Positions 27,090-36,716 are shown, counted from the stretch's first letter. The stretch is 64,000 bases of DNA from Pseudomonas asgharzadehiana (GCF_019139815.1 NZ_CP077079.1:1984001-2048000); one strand, 5' to 3'. Translations and numbers: made by a program. The notes: generated from the letters alone by a model not told the origin.

Positions 27090-28091
27090 TTATTGACCGG
27101 AGTAAATCTGGTCAAACACCCCGCCGTCATTGAAGTGGGTCTTCTGCACGGTGCGCCAGTCACCAAAGGTCTTCTCCACCGACAGGAAGTCGACTTTGGG
27201 GAAACGGTCGGTGTACTTGGCCAGCACCTTCGGGTCACGTGGGCGCAGGTAGTTGTTGGCGGCGATTTCCTGGCCCTGTGGCGACCACAGGTACTTCAGG
27301 TAGTCTTCGGCGGCGGCGCGGGTGCCTTTCTTATCGACCACTTTGTCGACCACCGACACCGGTGGCTCGGCTTCGGCGGAGACGCTTGGGTAGATCACTT
27401 CGAACTGATCACGGCCGAACTCCCGGGCGATCATTTCGGCCTCGTTCTCGAACGTCACCAGTACGTCGCCGATCTGGTTGGTCATGAACGTGGTGGTGGC
27501 GGCGCGGCCGCCGGTGTCGAGCACAGGCGCCTGCTTGAACAGTTTGCCCACGAAGGCCTTGGCCTTTTCTTCATCGCCGCCGTTCTTGAGCACATAGCCC
27601 CAGGCCGACAGGTAGGTGTAGCGGCCGTTACCCGAAGTCTTCGGGTTGGGCACGATCACCTGCACGCCATCCTTGAGCAGGTCCGGCCAGTCTTTCAGGG
27701 CTTTTGGGTTGCCCTTGCGCACGATAAACACAGTGGCCGAGGTGAACGGCGCGCTGTTGTCCGGCAGGCGCGTGACCCAGTTGTCCGGCACCAGTTTGCC
27801 GTTATCGGCCAGGGCGTTGATGTCGGTGGCCATGTTCATGGTGATCACGTCAGCCGGCAGGCCGTCGATCACTGAGCGCGCTTGTTTGCTGGAGCCGCCG
27901 AAGGACATCTGCACCGTCAGCTTGTCGCCCGAGTGCTCGGCTTCCCAGTGCTTTTGGAAGGCGGCGTTGTAGTCCTTGTAGAAATCGCGCATCACGTCGT
28001 AGGAGACGTTGAGCAGGGTGGTCGCTGCCTGGGCGGAGCCCGCCAGGGCCAGGCCGGCGGCCAATAGAGAGGCGCTGAGGATTTTTTTCAC
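27090..28091 (-). CDS. sbp: Sulfate/thiosulfate ABC transporter periplasmic binding protein
   Basis: The 333-residue protein has a signal peptide (LLAAGLALAGSAQA) followed by the sulfate-binding fold. Signatures are NVSYDVMRDFYKDYN, GGSSKQARSVIDGLPADVIT, NPKTSGNGRYTYL and ATTTFMTNQIGDVLVTFENE. The start is GTG 28091, with AAGGAA six bases upstream; there is no in-frame ATG nearby. No permease genes are adjacent, so it must work with a transporter encoded elsewhere. CysP is the alternative name. Confidence 0.93.
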   Translation of the reverse strand: MKKILSASLLAAGLALAGSAQAATTLLNVSYDVMRDFYKDYNAAFQKHWEAEHSGDKLTVQMSFGGSSKQARSVIDGLPADVITMNMATDINALADNGKLVPDNWVTRLPDNSAPFTSATVFIVRKGNPKALKDWPDLLKDGVQVIVPNPKTSGNGRYTYLSAWGYVLKNGGDEEKAKAFVGKLFKQAPVLDTGGRAATTTFMTNQIGDVLVTFENEAEMIAREFGRDQFEVIYPSVSAEAEPPVSVVDKVVDKKGTRAAAEDYLKYLWSPQGQEIAANNYLRPRDPKVLAKYTDRFPKVDFLSVEKTFGDWRTVQKTHFNDGGVFDQIYSGQ

Positions 28092-28186
28092 TGCTCATTC
28101 CTTGTTGTTCGAGAGAAGGGTAAGGCCATTTGCCAGCGACTATAGCCGGGGCGCCATAGTCGCTTAAAGATTAAAAAGAACTTTGC

Positions 28187-29011
28187 TTATTCCACTTTCT
28201 TAAACAGATTGCTGCCGCAGCGTGAACAGAATGCCGCGCTGGGCTCATGGCTGTTTTTTTTGCACACCGGGCAATCGGTTTGCAACTGCTCGCCGCGCAT
28301 GGCACTGGCCAGTTCGGCGGTAAAAATCCCGGTGGGTACCGCGATGATCGAGTAACCGGTGATCATCACCAGCGACGAAATCACCTGGCCCAGCGGGGTT
28401 TTGGGCACGATATCGCCAAAGCCCACGGTGGTCAGGGTGACGATGGCCCAGTAGATGCCCTTGGGGATGCTGGTAAACCCGTGTTGCGGGCCTTCGATTA
28501 CATACATCAAGGTGCCGAACACCGTGACCAGGGTGCACACGCTGACCAGGAACACCACGATCTTCTGCTTGCTGCCGCGCAGCGCCGCCATCAGGTAGTT
28601 GGCCTGCTTGAGGTACGGGCTGAGCTTGAGCACGCGGAAGATACGCAGCATGCGGATGATGCGGATGATCAGCAGGTATTGAGCGTCGCTGTAATACAGG
28701 GCGAGGATGCCGGGCACGATGGCCAGCAAATCCACCAGCCCGTAAAAGCTGAAGGCATAGCGCAACGGCTTGGGCGAGCAATACAGGCGCAGCCCGTACT
28801 CGATCAGGAAAATCACGGTGAAGCCCCACTCGATATACGCCAGCACATCCGCGTAGTTCTGGTGGATCTGGTCGATGCTGTCGAGCATCACGATCACAAG
28901 GCTGGCCAGGATGATCAGCAGCAGGATGCCGTCAAAGCGCCGCCCAGCCGGCGTATCGCTCTGAAAAACCATGACGTAGAGGCGCTGGCGCCAGTCGTTG
29001 TTGCTGTCCAT
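28187..29011 (-). CDS. Voltage-gated-type potassium channel with C-terminal zinc ribbon
   Basis: The 274-residue protein has six helices. The S4-like segment is rich in regularly spaced Arg (IIRIIRMLRIFRVLKLSPYL) and the selectivity filter is TLTTVGFGD between S5 and S6. After S6 the tail carries two CxxC pairs, CPVCKK and CSRCG, forming a likely zinc ribbon. Start ATG 29011. It lies 31 bases downstream of the urea transporter gene on the same strand. Confidence 0.9.
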   Translation of the reverse strand: MDSNNDWRQRLYVMVFQSDTPAGRRFDGILLLIILASLVIVMLDSIDQIHQNYADVLAYIEWGFTVIFLIEYGLRLYCSPKPLRYAFSFYGLVDLLAIVPGILALYYSDAQYLLIIRIIRMLRIFRVLKLSPYLKQANYLMAALRGSKQKIVVFLVSVCTLVTVFGTLMYVIEGPQHGFTSIPKGIYWAIVTLTTVGFGDIVPKTPLGQVISSLVMITGYSIIAVPTGIFTAELASAMRGEQLQTDCPVCKKNSHEPSAAFCSRCGSNLFKKVE

Positions 29012-29042
29012 AAGTCCCGCCCGAATCGAATATCGAGCAAGC

Positions 29043-29918
29043 CTAGGGCGATTCGAAGGGGCTGTCCATGCGCGGTTGCGCAAGCACTCGGCGGCCGGCG
29101 CGCACCAGCCAGCAGGCGAGGATAAACGGCGCGGTGAGCGCCGGCACGGGCAGGCTGGCAAAGCCCGGCGTAAGCAGAATCGCCAGCAGGATGCCGAGCA
29201 GTGGCAACCAGGGTTGGCGGCGTGCCGGGCTCAAGGCCAGGGCCGCGAGGGCCGGGTTGTAGCTGTGCAGGCCCAACAGGGTAGCGGTGTTATCGCCCAG
29301 CAGCAGGCCGGCCGACACGCCGCTGATCGCACCGGCCAGTGCCCACGCGGCGGCGCGCCGGTCGGCCAGCCACAGGCCGATGGCAATCAAGGCGCCGGCC
29401 AGGGGCTGGTCCAGCAGCATGACTTGCGCCAGGCCGGTGAGAGGCGCAGCGAGCAGGGTCAAGACCTCGGGTTCGCTGAAGGCGACCGGGGGTGGCGGGA
29501 TGCTGCCCAACAGCAGCCACCCCAGCAGGACAAACGGCGCGGTGTAGGCGGGCAGGTTCTCGGGATGTGGCGCGCGTTTTAGCCACTGTCGTGTGAGGAT
29601 CGCACTCAGGCCGCCGCACGCCAGGATCAACGGCGGCACCAAGGCTGACCAGGTAAAGTGCTGGCTGATCAATACGCCCAGCAATACGCCGTTGTAGCTA
29701 TATAGACCCGCCTGGCGTTCAGCCTTGGGATAGCCCCGGCGCTGAGCGGTGAGCAGCCCCGCCAGCCCACCCAGCAGCGCACCGCCAAGCACGGCCGGGG
29801 CGCCGATCAGGATCGCCAGCAGGCACAGCAGGCCACACAGCGGGTGGCGCTGCAGGAAAATCTGGCTGAAACCGTTGAGCAGGGCTTCGGCCCAGTCGGG
29901 GCAGGTTGGGTTGTGCAT
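29043..29918 (-). CDS. Urea transporter (UT family)
   Basis: This 291-residue membrane protein is built of two homologous halves. The pore signature occurs twice, as AGLYSYNGVLLG and GLHSYNPALAALAL, and hydrophobic helices surround it. UT proteins form trimeric channels for passive urea uptake. No urease gene is present in the window. Start ATG 29918. Confidence 0.88.
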   Translation of the reverse strand: MHNPTCPDWAEALLNGFSQIFLQRHPLCGLLCLLAILIGAPAVLGGALLGGLAGLLTAQRRGYPKAERQAGLYSYNGVLLGVLISQHFTWSALVPPLILACGGLSAILTRQWLKRAPHPENLPAYTAPFVLLGWLLLGSIPPPPVAFSEPEVLTLLAAPLTGLAQVMLLDQPLAGALIAIGLWLADRRAAAWALAGAISGVSAGLLLGDNTATLLGLHSYNPALAALALSPARRQPWLPLLGILLAILLTPGFASLPVPALTAPFILACWLVRAGRRVLAQPRMDSPFESP

Positions 29919-29948
29919 GATGGGTTGTCAGTGAGACCGAGTTGCCCT

Positions 29949-30040
29949 CATCGGGAGCAAGCCCCCCTCCCACACTTGATTGGGTTCACATTCATAGGTG
30001 TGAAAACAGTCCAGTGTGGGAGGGGGCTTGCTCCCGATAA
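29949..30040. repeat. Paired REP repeats, outward-facing arrangement
   Basis: The complement arm (TCGGGAGCAAGCCCCC...CCCACA) comes first and the TGTGGGAGGGGGCTTGCTCC arm second, at 30014-30037. The orientation is reversed relative to the 26981 copy. The 40-base centre carries TGGGTTCACATTCATAGGTG. Confidence 0.9.
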
Positions 30041-30054
30041 GGCCCTTACCGGCG

Positions 30055-31470
30055 CTAAATCAGCGTCTCGATACGCAGCGAGTTGGTCGACCCCAACTGC
30101 CCGAACGGCACCCCGGCGGTAATCACCAACGTATCCCCGCGCTGCGCCATGCCCTGGGCCTGGGCGATTTCCAGCGCGGTGGAACACACTTCATCCACCT
30201 GGCGCAGCCGGTCATTGACCACCGAATGCACGCCCCACGCCACGCTCAAGCGGCGTGCCGTGGACAGGTTCGGCGTAAGGTTGAGGATCGGCGCCACCGG
30301 CCGCTCTCGCGCCGCGCGCAGGCTGGAGTTGCCCGACTCGCTGTAGTTCACCAGCACGGCTACCGGCAGGATGCTGCTGATGCGGCGGATCGCACAGCTG
30401 ATCGCGTCCGAGACTGTCGCATCGGCTTTTGGGCGGCTGACGTCCAGTTGAGCCTGGTAATCCGGCCCACGCTCCACTTGGCGAATGATCTTGCTCATCA
30501 TCTGCACGGCTTCCAGCGGGTACTCGCCCGATGCGGTTTCCGCCGAGAGCATCACCGCGTCCGCGCCTTCGGCCACCGCGTTGGCCACATCGGTGACTTC
30601 GGCGCGGGTCGGCGCGGGTGAAAAGCGCATGGATTCGAGCATCTGCGTGGCCACCACCACCGGCTTACCCAGTTGGCGGCAGGTGCGGATGATGTCTTTC
30701 TGGATCTGCGGCACGCTCTCGGCCGGCACTTCCACGCCCAGGTCGCCTCTGGCCACCATGATCGCGTCGCTCAGTTCGGCGATTTCCCGCAGGCGCTGCA
30801 CGGCCGAAGGTTTCTCGATCTTGGCCATCAGAAACGCCTTGTCACCGATCAACTCGCGGGCTTCGCGAATGTCTTCCGGGCGTTGCACGAACGACAGCGC
30901 TACCCAGTCCACACCCAGCTCCAGGCCGAAGCTCAGGTCACGTCGGTCCTTGGCGGTCAGTGGGCTCAGTTCCAACAACGCTTGTGGGACGTTCACGCCT
31001 TTGCGATCAGACAGTTCGCCGCCATTGAGCACCGTGGTGTCGATGGCATCGGCATGCTTGGTCATCACCCGCAGGCGCAACTTGCCATCGTCGAGCAGCA
31101 GGTCCATGCCCGGCTCCAGGGCCGCGATGATCTGCGGATGGGGCAGGTTGACCCGGCGCTGGTCGCCTGGGGTTTCATCCAGGTCCAGGCGCAACGCCTG
31201 GCCGCGCACCAGTTGCACCTTGCCCTTGGCGAAACGCCCGACCCGCAGTTTTGGCCCTTGCAGGTCCATGAGAATGCCCAGCGGGTAATTGAGCTGGCGC
31301 TCCACCTGGCGGATCCACTGATAACGCCGGGCATGGTCGGCGTGGTCGCCGTGGCTGAAGTTGAGGCGAAAGATATTCACCCCGGCTTCCACCAGTTCGC
31401 GGATGGCGTCGACCCCGTCGGTGGCCGGGCCCAGGGTGGCCAGGATTTTGACCTTCTTGTCAGGCGTCAT
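30055..31470 (-). CDS. pykF: Pyruvate kinase
   Basis: The 471-residue glycolytic enzyme converts PEP and ADP to pyruvate and ATP. Seen: KVKILATLGPATDG, NIFRLNFSHGDHADH, the metal-binding MDLQGPKLRVG, catalytic-loop MAKIEKPSAVQ and ARGDLGVEVP, and MLSAETASGEYP. The start at ATG 31470 lies 11 bases inside the end of ttuD, so translation is coupled. As in other Pseudomonas, it closes the glyoxylate carboligase operon and feeds the glycerate produced there into pyruvate. Confidence 0.95.
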   Translation of the reverse strand: MTPDKKVKILATLGPATDGVDAIRELVEAGVNIFRLNFSHGDHADHARRYQWIRQVERQLNYPLGILMDLQGPKLRVGRFAKGKVQLVRGQALRLDLDETPGDQRRVNLPHPQIIAALEPGMDLLLDDGKLRLRVMTKHADAIDTTVLNGGELSDRKGVNVPQALLELSPLTAKDRRDLSFGLELGVDWVALSFVQRPEDIREARELIGDKAFLMAKIEKPSAVQRLREIAELSDAIMVARGDLGVEVPAESVPQIQKDIIRTCRQLGKPVVVATQMLESMRFSPAPTRAEVTDVANAVAEGADAVMLSAETASGEYPLEAVQMMSKIIRQVERGPDYQAQLDVSRPKADATVSDAISCAIRRISSILPVAVLVNYSESGNSSLRAARERPVAPILNLTPNLSTARRLSVAWGVHSVVNDRLRQVDEVCSTALEIAQAQGMAQRGDTLVITAGVPFGQLGSTNSLRIETLI

Positions 31471-32740
31471 GGTTGGCAGTCTCAAGGATCAGGATGGCGC
31501 GAAAATCGTTGACGTTGGTGCGGGTCGGCTCGGTGATGATCAAGCCGTCGAGCGCGGCGAAATAGCCGTAGCCGTTGTTGTTGTCCAGCTCATCAGCGGC
31601 GCTCAGGCCCAAGGCCTCGGCGCGCGAATAACTGCACGGGGTCATGATTGCGCCGGCGTTGTCTTCCGAGCCGTCGATGCCGTCGGTATCGCCGGCCAGG
31701 GCATACACGCCGGGCAAGCCCTTGAGGCTGTCGGTGAGGCTCAGCAGGAATTCGGCGTTGCGCCCGCCACGGCCGTTGCCGCGCACGGTCACCGTGGTTT
31801 CACCGCCGGAAAGGATCACGCACGGCGCCGCCAACGGCTGGCCGTGCTGCACGATTTGCCGGGCGATCCCGGCGTGCACCTTGGCCACGTCCCGCGCTTC
31901 GCCTTCCAGGTCGCCGAGGATCAGCGGGCTGAAGCCGGCCTGACGCACTTTGACCGCCACCGCTTCCAGGGATTGCTGAGGGCGGGCGATCAATTGGAAG
32001 TGGCTGCGGGCGAGCACCGGGTCACCGGGCTTGACGGTTTCCGAGGCCGGATTCTGCAACCAACTGCGCACTGACGCCGGAGCCTCAATGCCGTAGCGCG
32101 TGAGAATCGCCAGCGCCTGTTGCGAGGTGCTTGGGTCGCCGACGGTAGGGCCGGAGGCGATCACCGTGGCCTGGTCGCCCGGCACATCGGAGATCGCGTA
32201 GGTGTACACCGTCGCCGGCCACGCCGCTTTGGCCAACCGGCCGCCTTTGATCGCCGAGAGGTGCTTGCGCACGCAATTCATCTCGCCGATGGTCGCGCCG
32301 GACTTGAGCAGGGCTTTGTTGAGGGTTTGTTTGTCGGCCAGGGTGATGCCTTCGGCGGGCAGCGCCAGCAGCGCCGAGCCGCCACCGGAGAGCAGGAAAA
32401 TCACGCGGTCGTCTTCGCCCAGGTTGCTGATCAACGCCAGTACGCGGCAGGCCACGGCCAGGCCAGCGGCATCGGGCACTGGATGAGCCGCTTCGACCAC
32501 TTCGATTTTTTTGCACGGCGCGCCGTGGCCGTAGCGGGTGACCACCAGGCCAGTGACTTCACCCTGCCAGCAACTTTCGACGACGAGTGCCATGGCGGCC
32601 GCCGCCTTGCCTGCGCCGATTACGATCACCCGGCCGCTGCGGTCGGCGGGCAGAAAAGGTTCAAGCACTCGGCGGGGATGGGCGGCGTCGATGGCTGTGG
32701 CAAACAGCTCGCGAAGCAGGTGTTGCGGATCGACCGACAT
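31460..32740 (-). CDS. ttuD: Glycerate 2-kinase / hydroxypyruvate reductase (MOFRL family)
   Basis: The 426-residue protein has IVIGAGKAAAAMA, LLSGGGSALLALPA and ISDVPGDQATVIASGPTVGD in the N-terminal domain. The C-terminal MOFRL motif carries LSGGETTVTVRGNGRGGRN. Such proteins phosphorylate D-glycerate, and were first described as hydroxypyruvate reductases. Start ATG 32740 has GGGAG upstream. It follows glxR across a 116-base spacer with a strong hairpin. Confidence 0.92.
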   Translation of the reverse strand: MSVDPQHLLRELFATAIDAAHPRRVLEPFLPADRSGRVIVIGAGKAAAAMALVVESCWQGEVTGLVVTRYGHGAPCKKIEVVEAAHPVPDAAGLAVACRVLALISNLGEDDRVIFLLSGGGSALLALPAEGITLADKQTLNKALLKSGATIGEMNCVRKHLSAIKGGRLAKAAWPATVYTYAISDVPGDQATVIASGPTVGDPSTSQQALAILTRYGIEAPASVRSWLQNPASETVKPGDPVLARSHFQLIARPQQSLEAVAVKVRQAGFSPLILGDLEGEARDVAKVHAGIARQIVQHGQPLAAPCVILSGGETTVTVRGNGRGGRNAEFLLSLTDSLKGLPGVYALAGDTDGIDGSEDNAGAIMTPCSYSRAEALGLSAADELDNNNGYGYFAALDGLIITEPTRTNVNDFRAILILETANHDA

Positions 32741-32792
32741 AAGCGGGCTCCCGAGGATTTTTGTTATTAGATGTGCAGCCATTTTCAGACGT

Positions 32793-32848
32793 GGAATGGG
32801 ATCAACTGTGGGAGGGGCCAAACCGCCTTCCACAGTTGATTGCATTCC
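32793..32848. repeat. Solitary REP-derived hairpin inside the gcl operon
   Basis: Nested arms GGAATG...CATTCC and ATCAACTGTGG...CCACAGTTGAT enclose GAGGGGCCAAACCGCCTT, giving a long hairpin in the glxR-ttuD spacer. It shares the GTGGGAGGGG core of the window's REPs. There is no T run on either side. Confidence 0.85.
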
Positions 32849-32856
32849 AAAGGGGA

Positions 32857-33747
32857 TTACTGATCGCGAATCGAAAAATTCGCCATATGCTCCAGGCCCT
32901 TGATCAGCGCCGAGTGGTCCCAGTGACCGCCGCCCATCGCAGCGCACGTGCTGAACACTTGCTGGGTGCCGGCGGTGTTCGGCAGGTTGATCCCCAGCTC
33001 CTTGGCACCGGCCAGGGCCAGGTTGAGGTCTTTCTGGTGCAGGTTGATGCGAAAGCCCGGATCGAACGTGCCTTTGATCATGCGTTCGCCATGCACTTCC
33101 AGGATCTTCGACGAAGCAAAGCCACCCATCAGCGCTTCACGCACCTTGGCCGGGTCGGCGCCGTTCTTGGCGGCGAACAGCAGCGCTTCGGCCACCGCCT
33201 GGATGTTCAGCGCGACGATGATCTGGTTGGCGACCTTGGCGGTCTGGCCGTCGCCATTGCCGCCGACCAGGGTGATGTTCTTGCCCATGCTCTGCAATAA
33301 CGCGAGGGCGCGTTCGAAGGTCCGCGGCTCGCCACCGACCATAATGCTCAAGGTGCCGGCCTTGGCGCCGACTTCACCGCCGGACACCGGCGCATCGAGG
33401 TACTGCGCGCCGTGCTGGTTGATCTTCTCGGCGAAGGCCTTGGTGGCGGTGGGGGAGATCGAACTCATGTCGATCACCACCTTGTTTGGCGACAGGCCGG
33501 CAGCGACGCCATCGGCGCGGAACAGCACGTCCTCCACCTGCGGAGTGTCGGGCACCATGACGATGATGAACTCGGCTTCCTGCGCGACATGTTGCGGGGT
33601 GGCGAGGGCCACGGCGCCGGCGTCGCTCAGCGCTTGCGGAGCCTTGCCGTGATGTTCGGACAGAAACAGTTGGTGACCTGCTTTTTGCAGGTTCGCGGCC
33701 ATGGGTTCGCCCATGATGCCGGTGCCGATAAAGCCGATTTTAGCCAT
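32857..33747 (-). CDS. glxR: Tartronate semialdehyde reductase (2-hydroxy-3-oxopropionate reductase)
   Basis: This 296-residue beta-hydroxyacid dehydrogenase reduces tartronate semialdehyde to D-glycerate with NAD(P)H. The Rossmann motif is IGFIGTGIMGEPMAANL. The substrate loop is DAPVSGGEVGAKAGTLSIMV and the catalytic Lys lies in GDGQTAKVANQI. Start ATG 33747 has AGAGGAT upstream. It is the third gene of the gcl operon. Confidence 0.95.
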   Translation of the reverse strand: MAKIGFIGTGIMGEPMAANLQKAGHQLFLSEHHGKAPQALSDAGAVALATPQHVAQEAEFIIVMVPDTPQVEDVLFRADGVAAGLSPNKVVIDMSSISPTATKAFAEKINQHGAQYLDAPVSGGEVGAKAGTLSIMVGGEPRTFERALALLQSMGKNITLVGGNGDGQTAKVANQIIVALNIQAVAEALLFAAKNGADPAKVREALMGGFASSKILEVHGERMIKGTFDPGFRINLHQKDLNLALAGAKELGINLPNTAGTQQVFSTCAAMGGGHWDHSALIKGLEHMANFSIRDQ

Positions 33748-33782
33748 GATGAAATCCTCTTGTAATGACACCGCAGGTCCCC

Positions 33783-33870
33783 TGTGGGAGGGGGCTTGCT
33801 CCCGATAGCGGTGTACCAGCCGACACACCTGTTGAATCAGAGACCCCTCGGGGGCAAGCCCCCTGCCACA
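33783..33870. repeat. REPIN inside the gcl operon (hyi-glxR spacer)
   Basis: A TGTGGGAGGGGGCTTGCTCC arm and a diverged complement (GGGGGCAAGCCCCCTGCCACA) sit in the 144-base gap between cotranscribed genes, so the hairpin is expected in the operon mRNA. Confidence 0.9.
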
Positions 33871-33891
33871 TTGGGCTTTGTGTTGTGTTTG

Positions 33892-34674
33892 TTAGATGGC
33901 GTTATGGGTTTTGAGCCAACCCAGTCCCGCTTCGGTGGTGGTCAACGGCTTGTACTCGCAGCCGACCCAGCCGGTGTAGCCAATGCGGTCCAAATGCTCG
34001 AACAGGAAGCGGTAGTTGATCTCCCCGGTCCCCGGCTCGTTGCGGCCGGGGTTGTCGGCCAGTTGGACGTGATTGATCTCACCCAGGTGCGCGGACAGGG
34101 TGCGGGCCAGGTCACCTTCCATGATTTGCATGTGATAGAGGTCGTATTGCAGGAACAGGTTGTCACTGCCCACCTGCTCGCGAATCGACAGGGCCTGCGC
34201 CGTGTTATTCAGGTAAAAGCCTGGAATGTCGCGGGTGTTGATCGCCTCCATCACCAGCTTGATACCCACCGCTTGCAGTTTGTCGGCGGCGTATTTGAGG
34301 TTGGCGACGAAGGTCTTTTGCAGCATTTGATCATCCACCCCCTCTGGCCGAATGCCCGCCAGGCAGTTGATCTGGGTGTTACCCAAAACCTGGGCGTAGG
34401 CGATGGCCAGCTTGACCCCGGCGCGGAACTCCTCGACCCGGTCCGGATGGCACGCCAGGCCGCGCTCGCCTTTGGCCCAGTCCCCGGCCGGCAGGTTGAA
34501 CAGCACCTGGGTCAGGCCATTGGCATCGAGTTGCGCCTTGATCTCGGCGGAGCTGAACTCATACGGGAACAGGTATTCCACACCCTCGAACCCGGCCTCG
34601 GCGGCCGCTTTGAAGCGGGCGAGGAAGTCCTGCTCGGTAAACAGCATGGACAGGTTGGCGGCAAAACGTGGCAT
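33892..34674 (-). CDS. hyi: Hydroxypyruvate isomerase
   Basis: This 260-residue TIM-barrel enzyme interconverts hydroxypyruvate and tartronate semialdehyde. Seen: RFAANLSMLFTE at the start, EGVEYLFPYE and the metal ligands around KLVMEAINTRDIPGFYL, LQYDLYHMQIMEGD and GEINHVQLADNPGR. Start ATG 34674 has AAGGAGAA five bases upstream. It lies 10 bases after gcl. Confidence 0.95.
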   Translation of the reverse strand: MPRFAANLSMLFTEQDFLARFKAAAEAGFEGVEYLFPYEFSSAEIKAQLDANGLTQVLFNLPAGDWAKGERGLACHPDRVEEFRAGVKLAIAYAQVLGNTQINCLAGIRPEGVDDQMLQKTFVANLKYAADKLQAVGIKLVMEAINTRDIPGFYLNNTAQALSIREQVGSDNLFLQYDLYHMQIMEGDLARTLSAHLGEINHVQLADNPGRNEPGTGEINYRFLFEHLDRIGYTGWVGCEYKPLTTTEAGLGWLKTHNAI

Positions 34675-34684
34675 AGGGTTCTCC

Positions 34685-36460
34685 TTAATCGAGCAGGGAT
34701 ATGGCAGTGGGCGCATCGTTGCCGACCAGTGCCAGGTCTTCAAATTCGTTGACGGCGTTGATTTCGGTGCCCATCGAAATATTGGTCACGCGCTCCAGGA
34801 TGATCTCCACGATCACCGGCACCTTGAACTCTTCGATCATCGCCTGGGCTTTGCGTAACGCCGGCTGGATCTGGCCCGGTTCGAACACGCGCAGGGCCTT
34901 GCAACCCAGACCTTCGGCGACGGCGACGTGGTCGACGCCATAACCGTTGAGTTCCGGCGCGTTGAGGTTGTCGAAAGACAGCTGCACGCAGTAGTCCATT
35001 TCAAACCCGCGCTGGGCCTGGCGGATCAGCCCCAGGTAGGAGTTGTTCACCACCACGTGGATGTACGGCAGCTTGAACTGTGCGCCCACGGCCAGTTCTT
35101 CGATCATGAACTGGAAATCGTAGTCGCCGGACAACGCCACTACCTTGCGGCTCGGGTCGGCCTTGACCACGCCGAGCGCGGCGGGGATGGTCCAGCCCAA
35201 GGGACCTGCCTGGCCGCAGTTGATCCAGTGGCGCGGCTTGTAGACATGCAGGAATTGCGCGCCGGCAATCTGCGACAAGCCGATGGTGCTGACGTAGCAG
35301 GTGTCTTTTCCGAACACCTGGTTCATCTCTTCGTACACGCGTTGCGGTTTGACGGGGACGTTGTCGAAGTGGGTCTTGCGGTGCAGGGTGGCCTTGCGCT
35401 GTTGGCACTCATGCAGCCAGGCGCTGCGGTCCTTGAGCTTGCCGGCGGCTTTCCACTCGCGGGCGACTTCGATAAACATCGTCAGCGCGGAACCGGCGTC
35501 GGAAACGATGCCCAGGTCCGGGGTGAATACCCGGCCGATCTGCGTCGGTTCGATGTCGACGTGAATGAATTTACGCCCCTCGGTGTAGACCTCCACCGAA
35601 CCCGTGTGGCGGTTGGCCCAGCGGTTACCGATACCCAGCACCATGTCCGACTTGAGCATCGTCGCGTTGCCATACCGGTGGGAGGTCTGGAGGCCGACCA
35701 TGCCTACCATTAACGGGTGGTCGTCAGGGAGGGTGCCCCAGCCCATCAGGGTCGGAATCACCGGGATACCGGTGAGTTCGGCAAATTCAACCAGCAACTC
35801 GCTGGCGTTGGCATTGATCACGCCGCCGCCGCTGACCAGCAGCGGGCGCTCGGCGGTGTCGAGCAGGGCCAGGGCTTTTTCCACCTGGACGCGGGTGGCC
35901 AGCGGTTTGGCCAATGGCAGCGGTTGGTAGGCGTCGATGTCGAATTCGATCTCGGCCATCTGCACGTCGAACGGCAGGTCGATCAGCACCGGGCCCGGAC
36001 GGCCGGAGCGCATCTCATAGAAGGCTTTCTGGAACGCGTAGGGCACTTGGCCAGGTTCGAGGACGGTGGTCGCCCACTTGGTCACCGGCTTGACGATGCT
36101 GGTGATGTCCACGGCCTGGAAGTCTTCCTTATGCAGGCGGGCACGCGGCGCCTGGCCGGTGATGCACAGGATCGGGATCGAGTCGGCCGAGGCGCTGTAC
36201 AGGCCGGTGACCATGTCGGTGCCCGCCGGGCCCGAGGTGCCGATGCACACGCCGATATTGCCGGCCTTGGTGCGGGTGTAACCCTCGGCCATGTGCGAGG
36301 CGCCTTCAACGTGGCGAGCAAGGACGTGATCGATGCCACCCACCTTCTGCAAGGCTGAGTACAGGGGGTTGATCGCGGCGCCAGGGATACCGAAGGCGGT
36401 GTCCACGCCTTCGCGGCGCATGACAAGGACGGCGGCTTCGATTGCTCTCATTTTGCTCAT
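34685..36460 (-). CDS. gcl: Glyoxylate carboligase (tartronate-semialdehyde synthase)
   Basis: This 591-residue ThDP enzyme condenses two glyoxylates to tartronate semialdehyde and CO2. Residue 51 is Val ([15 protein letters not shown]) where nearly all other ThDP enzymes have the catalytic Glu, exactly the feature known for E. coli Gcl. Also seen: [20 protein letters not shown], the ThDP-binding [11 protein letters not shown] and [14 protein letters not shown]. Start ATG 36460 follows AGAGG. It is the first gene of the operon and diverges from a GlcG-like gene. Confidence 0.97.
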   Translation of the reverse strand: MSKMRAIEAAVLVMRREGVDTAFGIPGAAINPLYSALQKVGGIDHVLARHVEGASHMAEGYTRTKAGNIGVCIGTSGPAGTDMVTGLYSASADSIPILCITGQAPRARLHKEDFQAVDITSIVKPVTKWATTVLEPGQVPYAFQKAFYEMRSGRPGPVLIDLPFDVQMAEIEFDIDAYQPLPLAKPLATRVQVEKALALLDTAERPLLVSGGGVINANASELLVEFAELTGIPVIPTLMGWGTLPDDHPLMVGMVGLQTSHRYGNATMLKSDMVLGIGNRWANRHTGSVEVYTEGRKFIHVDIEPTQIGRVFTPDLGIVSDAGSALTMFIEVAREWKAAGKLKDRSAWLHECQQRKATLHRKTHFDNVPVKPQRVYEEMNQVFGKDTCYVSTIGLSQIAGAQFLHVYKPRHWINCGQAGPLGWTIPAALGVVKADPSRKVVALSGDYDFQFMIEELAVGAQFKLPYIHVVVNNSYLGLIRQAQRGFEMDYCVQLSFDNLNAPELNGYGVDHVAVAEGLGCKALRVFEPGQIQPALRKAQAMIEEFKVPVIVEIILERVTNISMGTEINAVNEFEDLALVGNDAPTAISLLD

Positions 36461-36486
36461 GTTTTGGTGCCTCTTGCGTTTTGTAA

Positions 36487-36624
36487 TTGTATACAAGTGG
36501 TGTTGGGTCGAAGTGTATTCACGACAAGCGACGCAGGTCAATTCATTTTATTGATGGGTGTTTACGCGTGGCGGAAGGCGTTTTTTCGACAGATGGAAGG
36601 CGTTGGAGAAAATATTGTATACAA
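36487..36624. promoter_or_regulatory. Two TTGTATACAA palindromes between gcl and the GlcG-like gene
   Basis: Identical 10-bp palindromes occur at 36487-36496 and 36615-36624, 128 bases apart. The first is 27 bases upstream of gcl and the second is in an AT-rich stretch 93 bases upstream of the divergent gene. The shape suits a dimeric repressor of the GntR/FCD type, whose sites often read TTGTATACAA. No such regulator is encoded next to them. Confidence 0.6.
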
Positions 36625-36716
36625 AAATATAAATCATTGTGTTCTATTTGTTGTGCCGAGCATCTGATCAAACAGACCTCCACCCGTATTCTCAATAACA
36701 AAAGAAGGACGGCACC

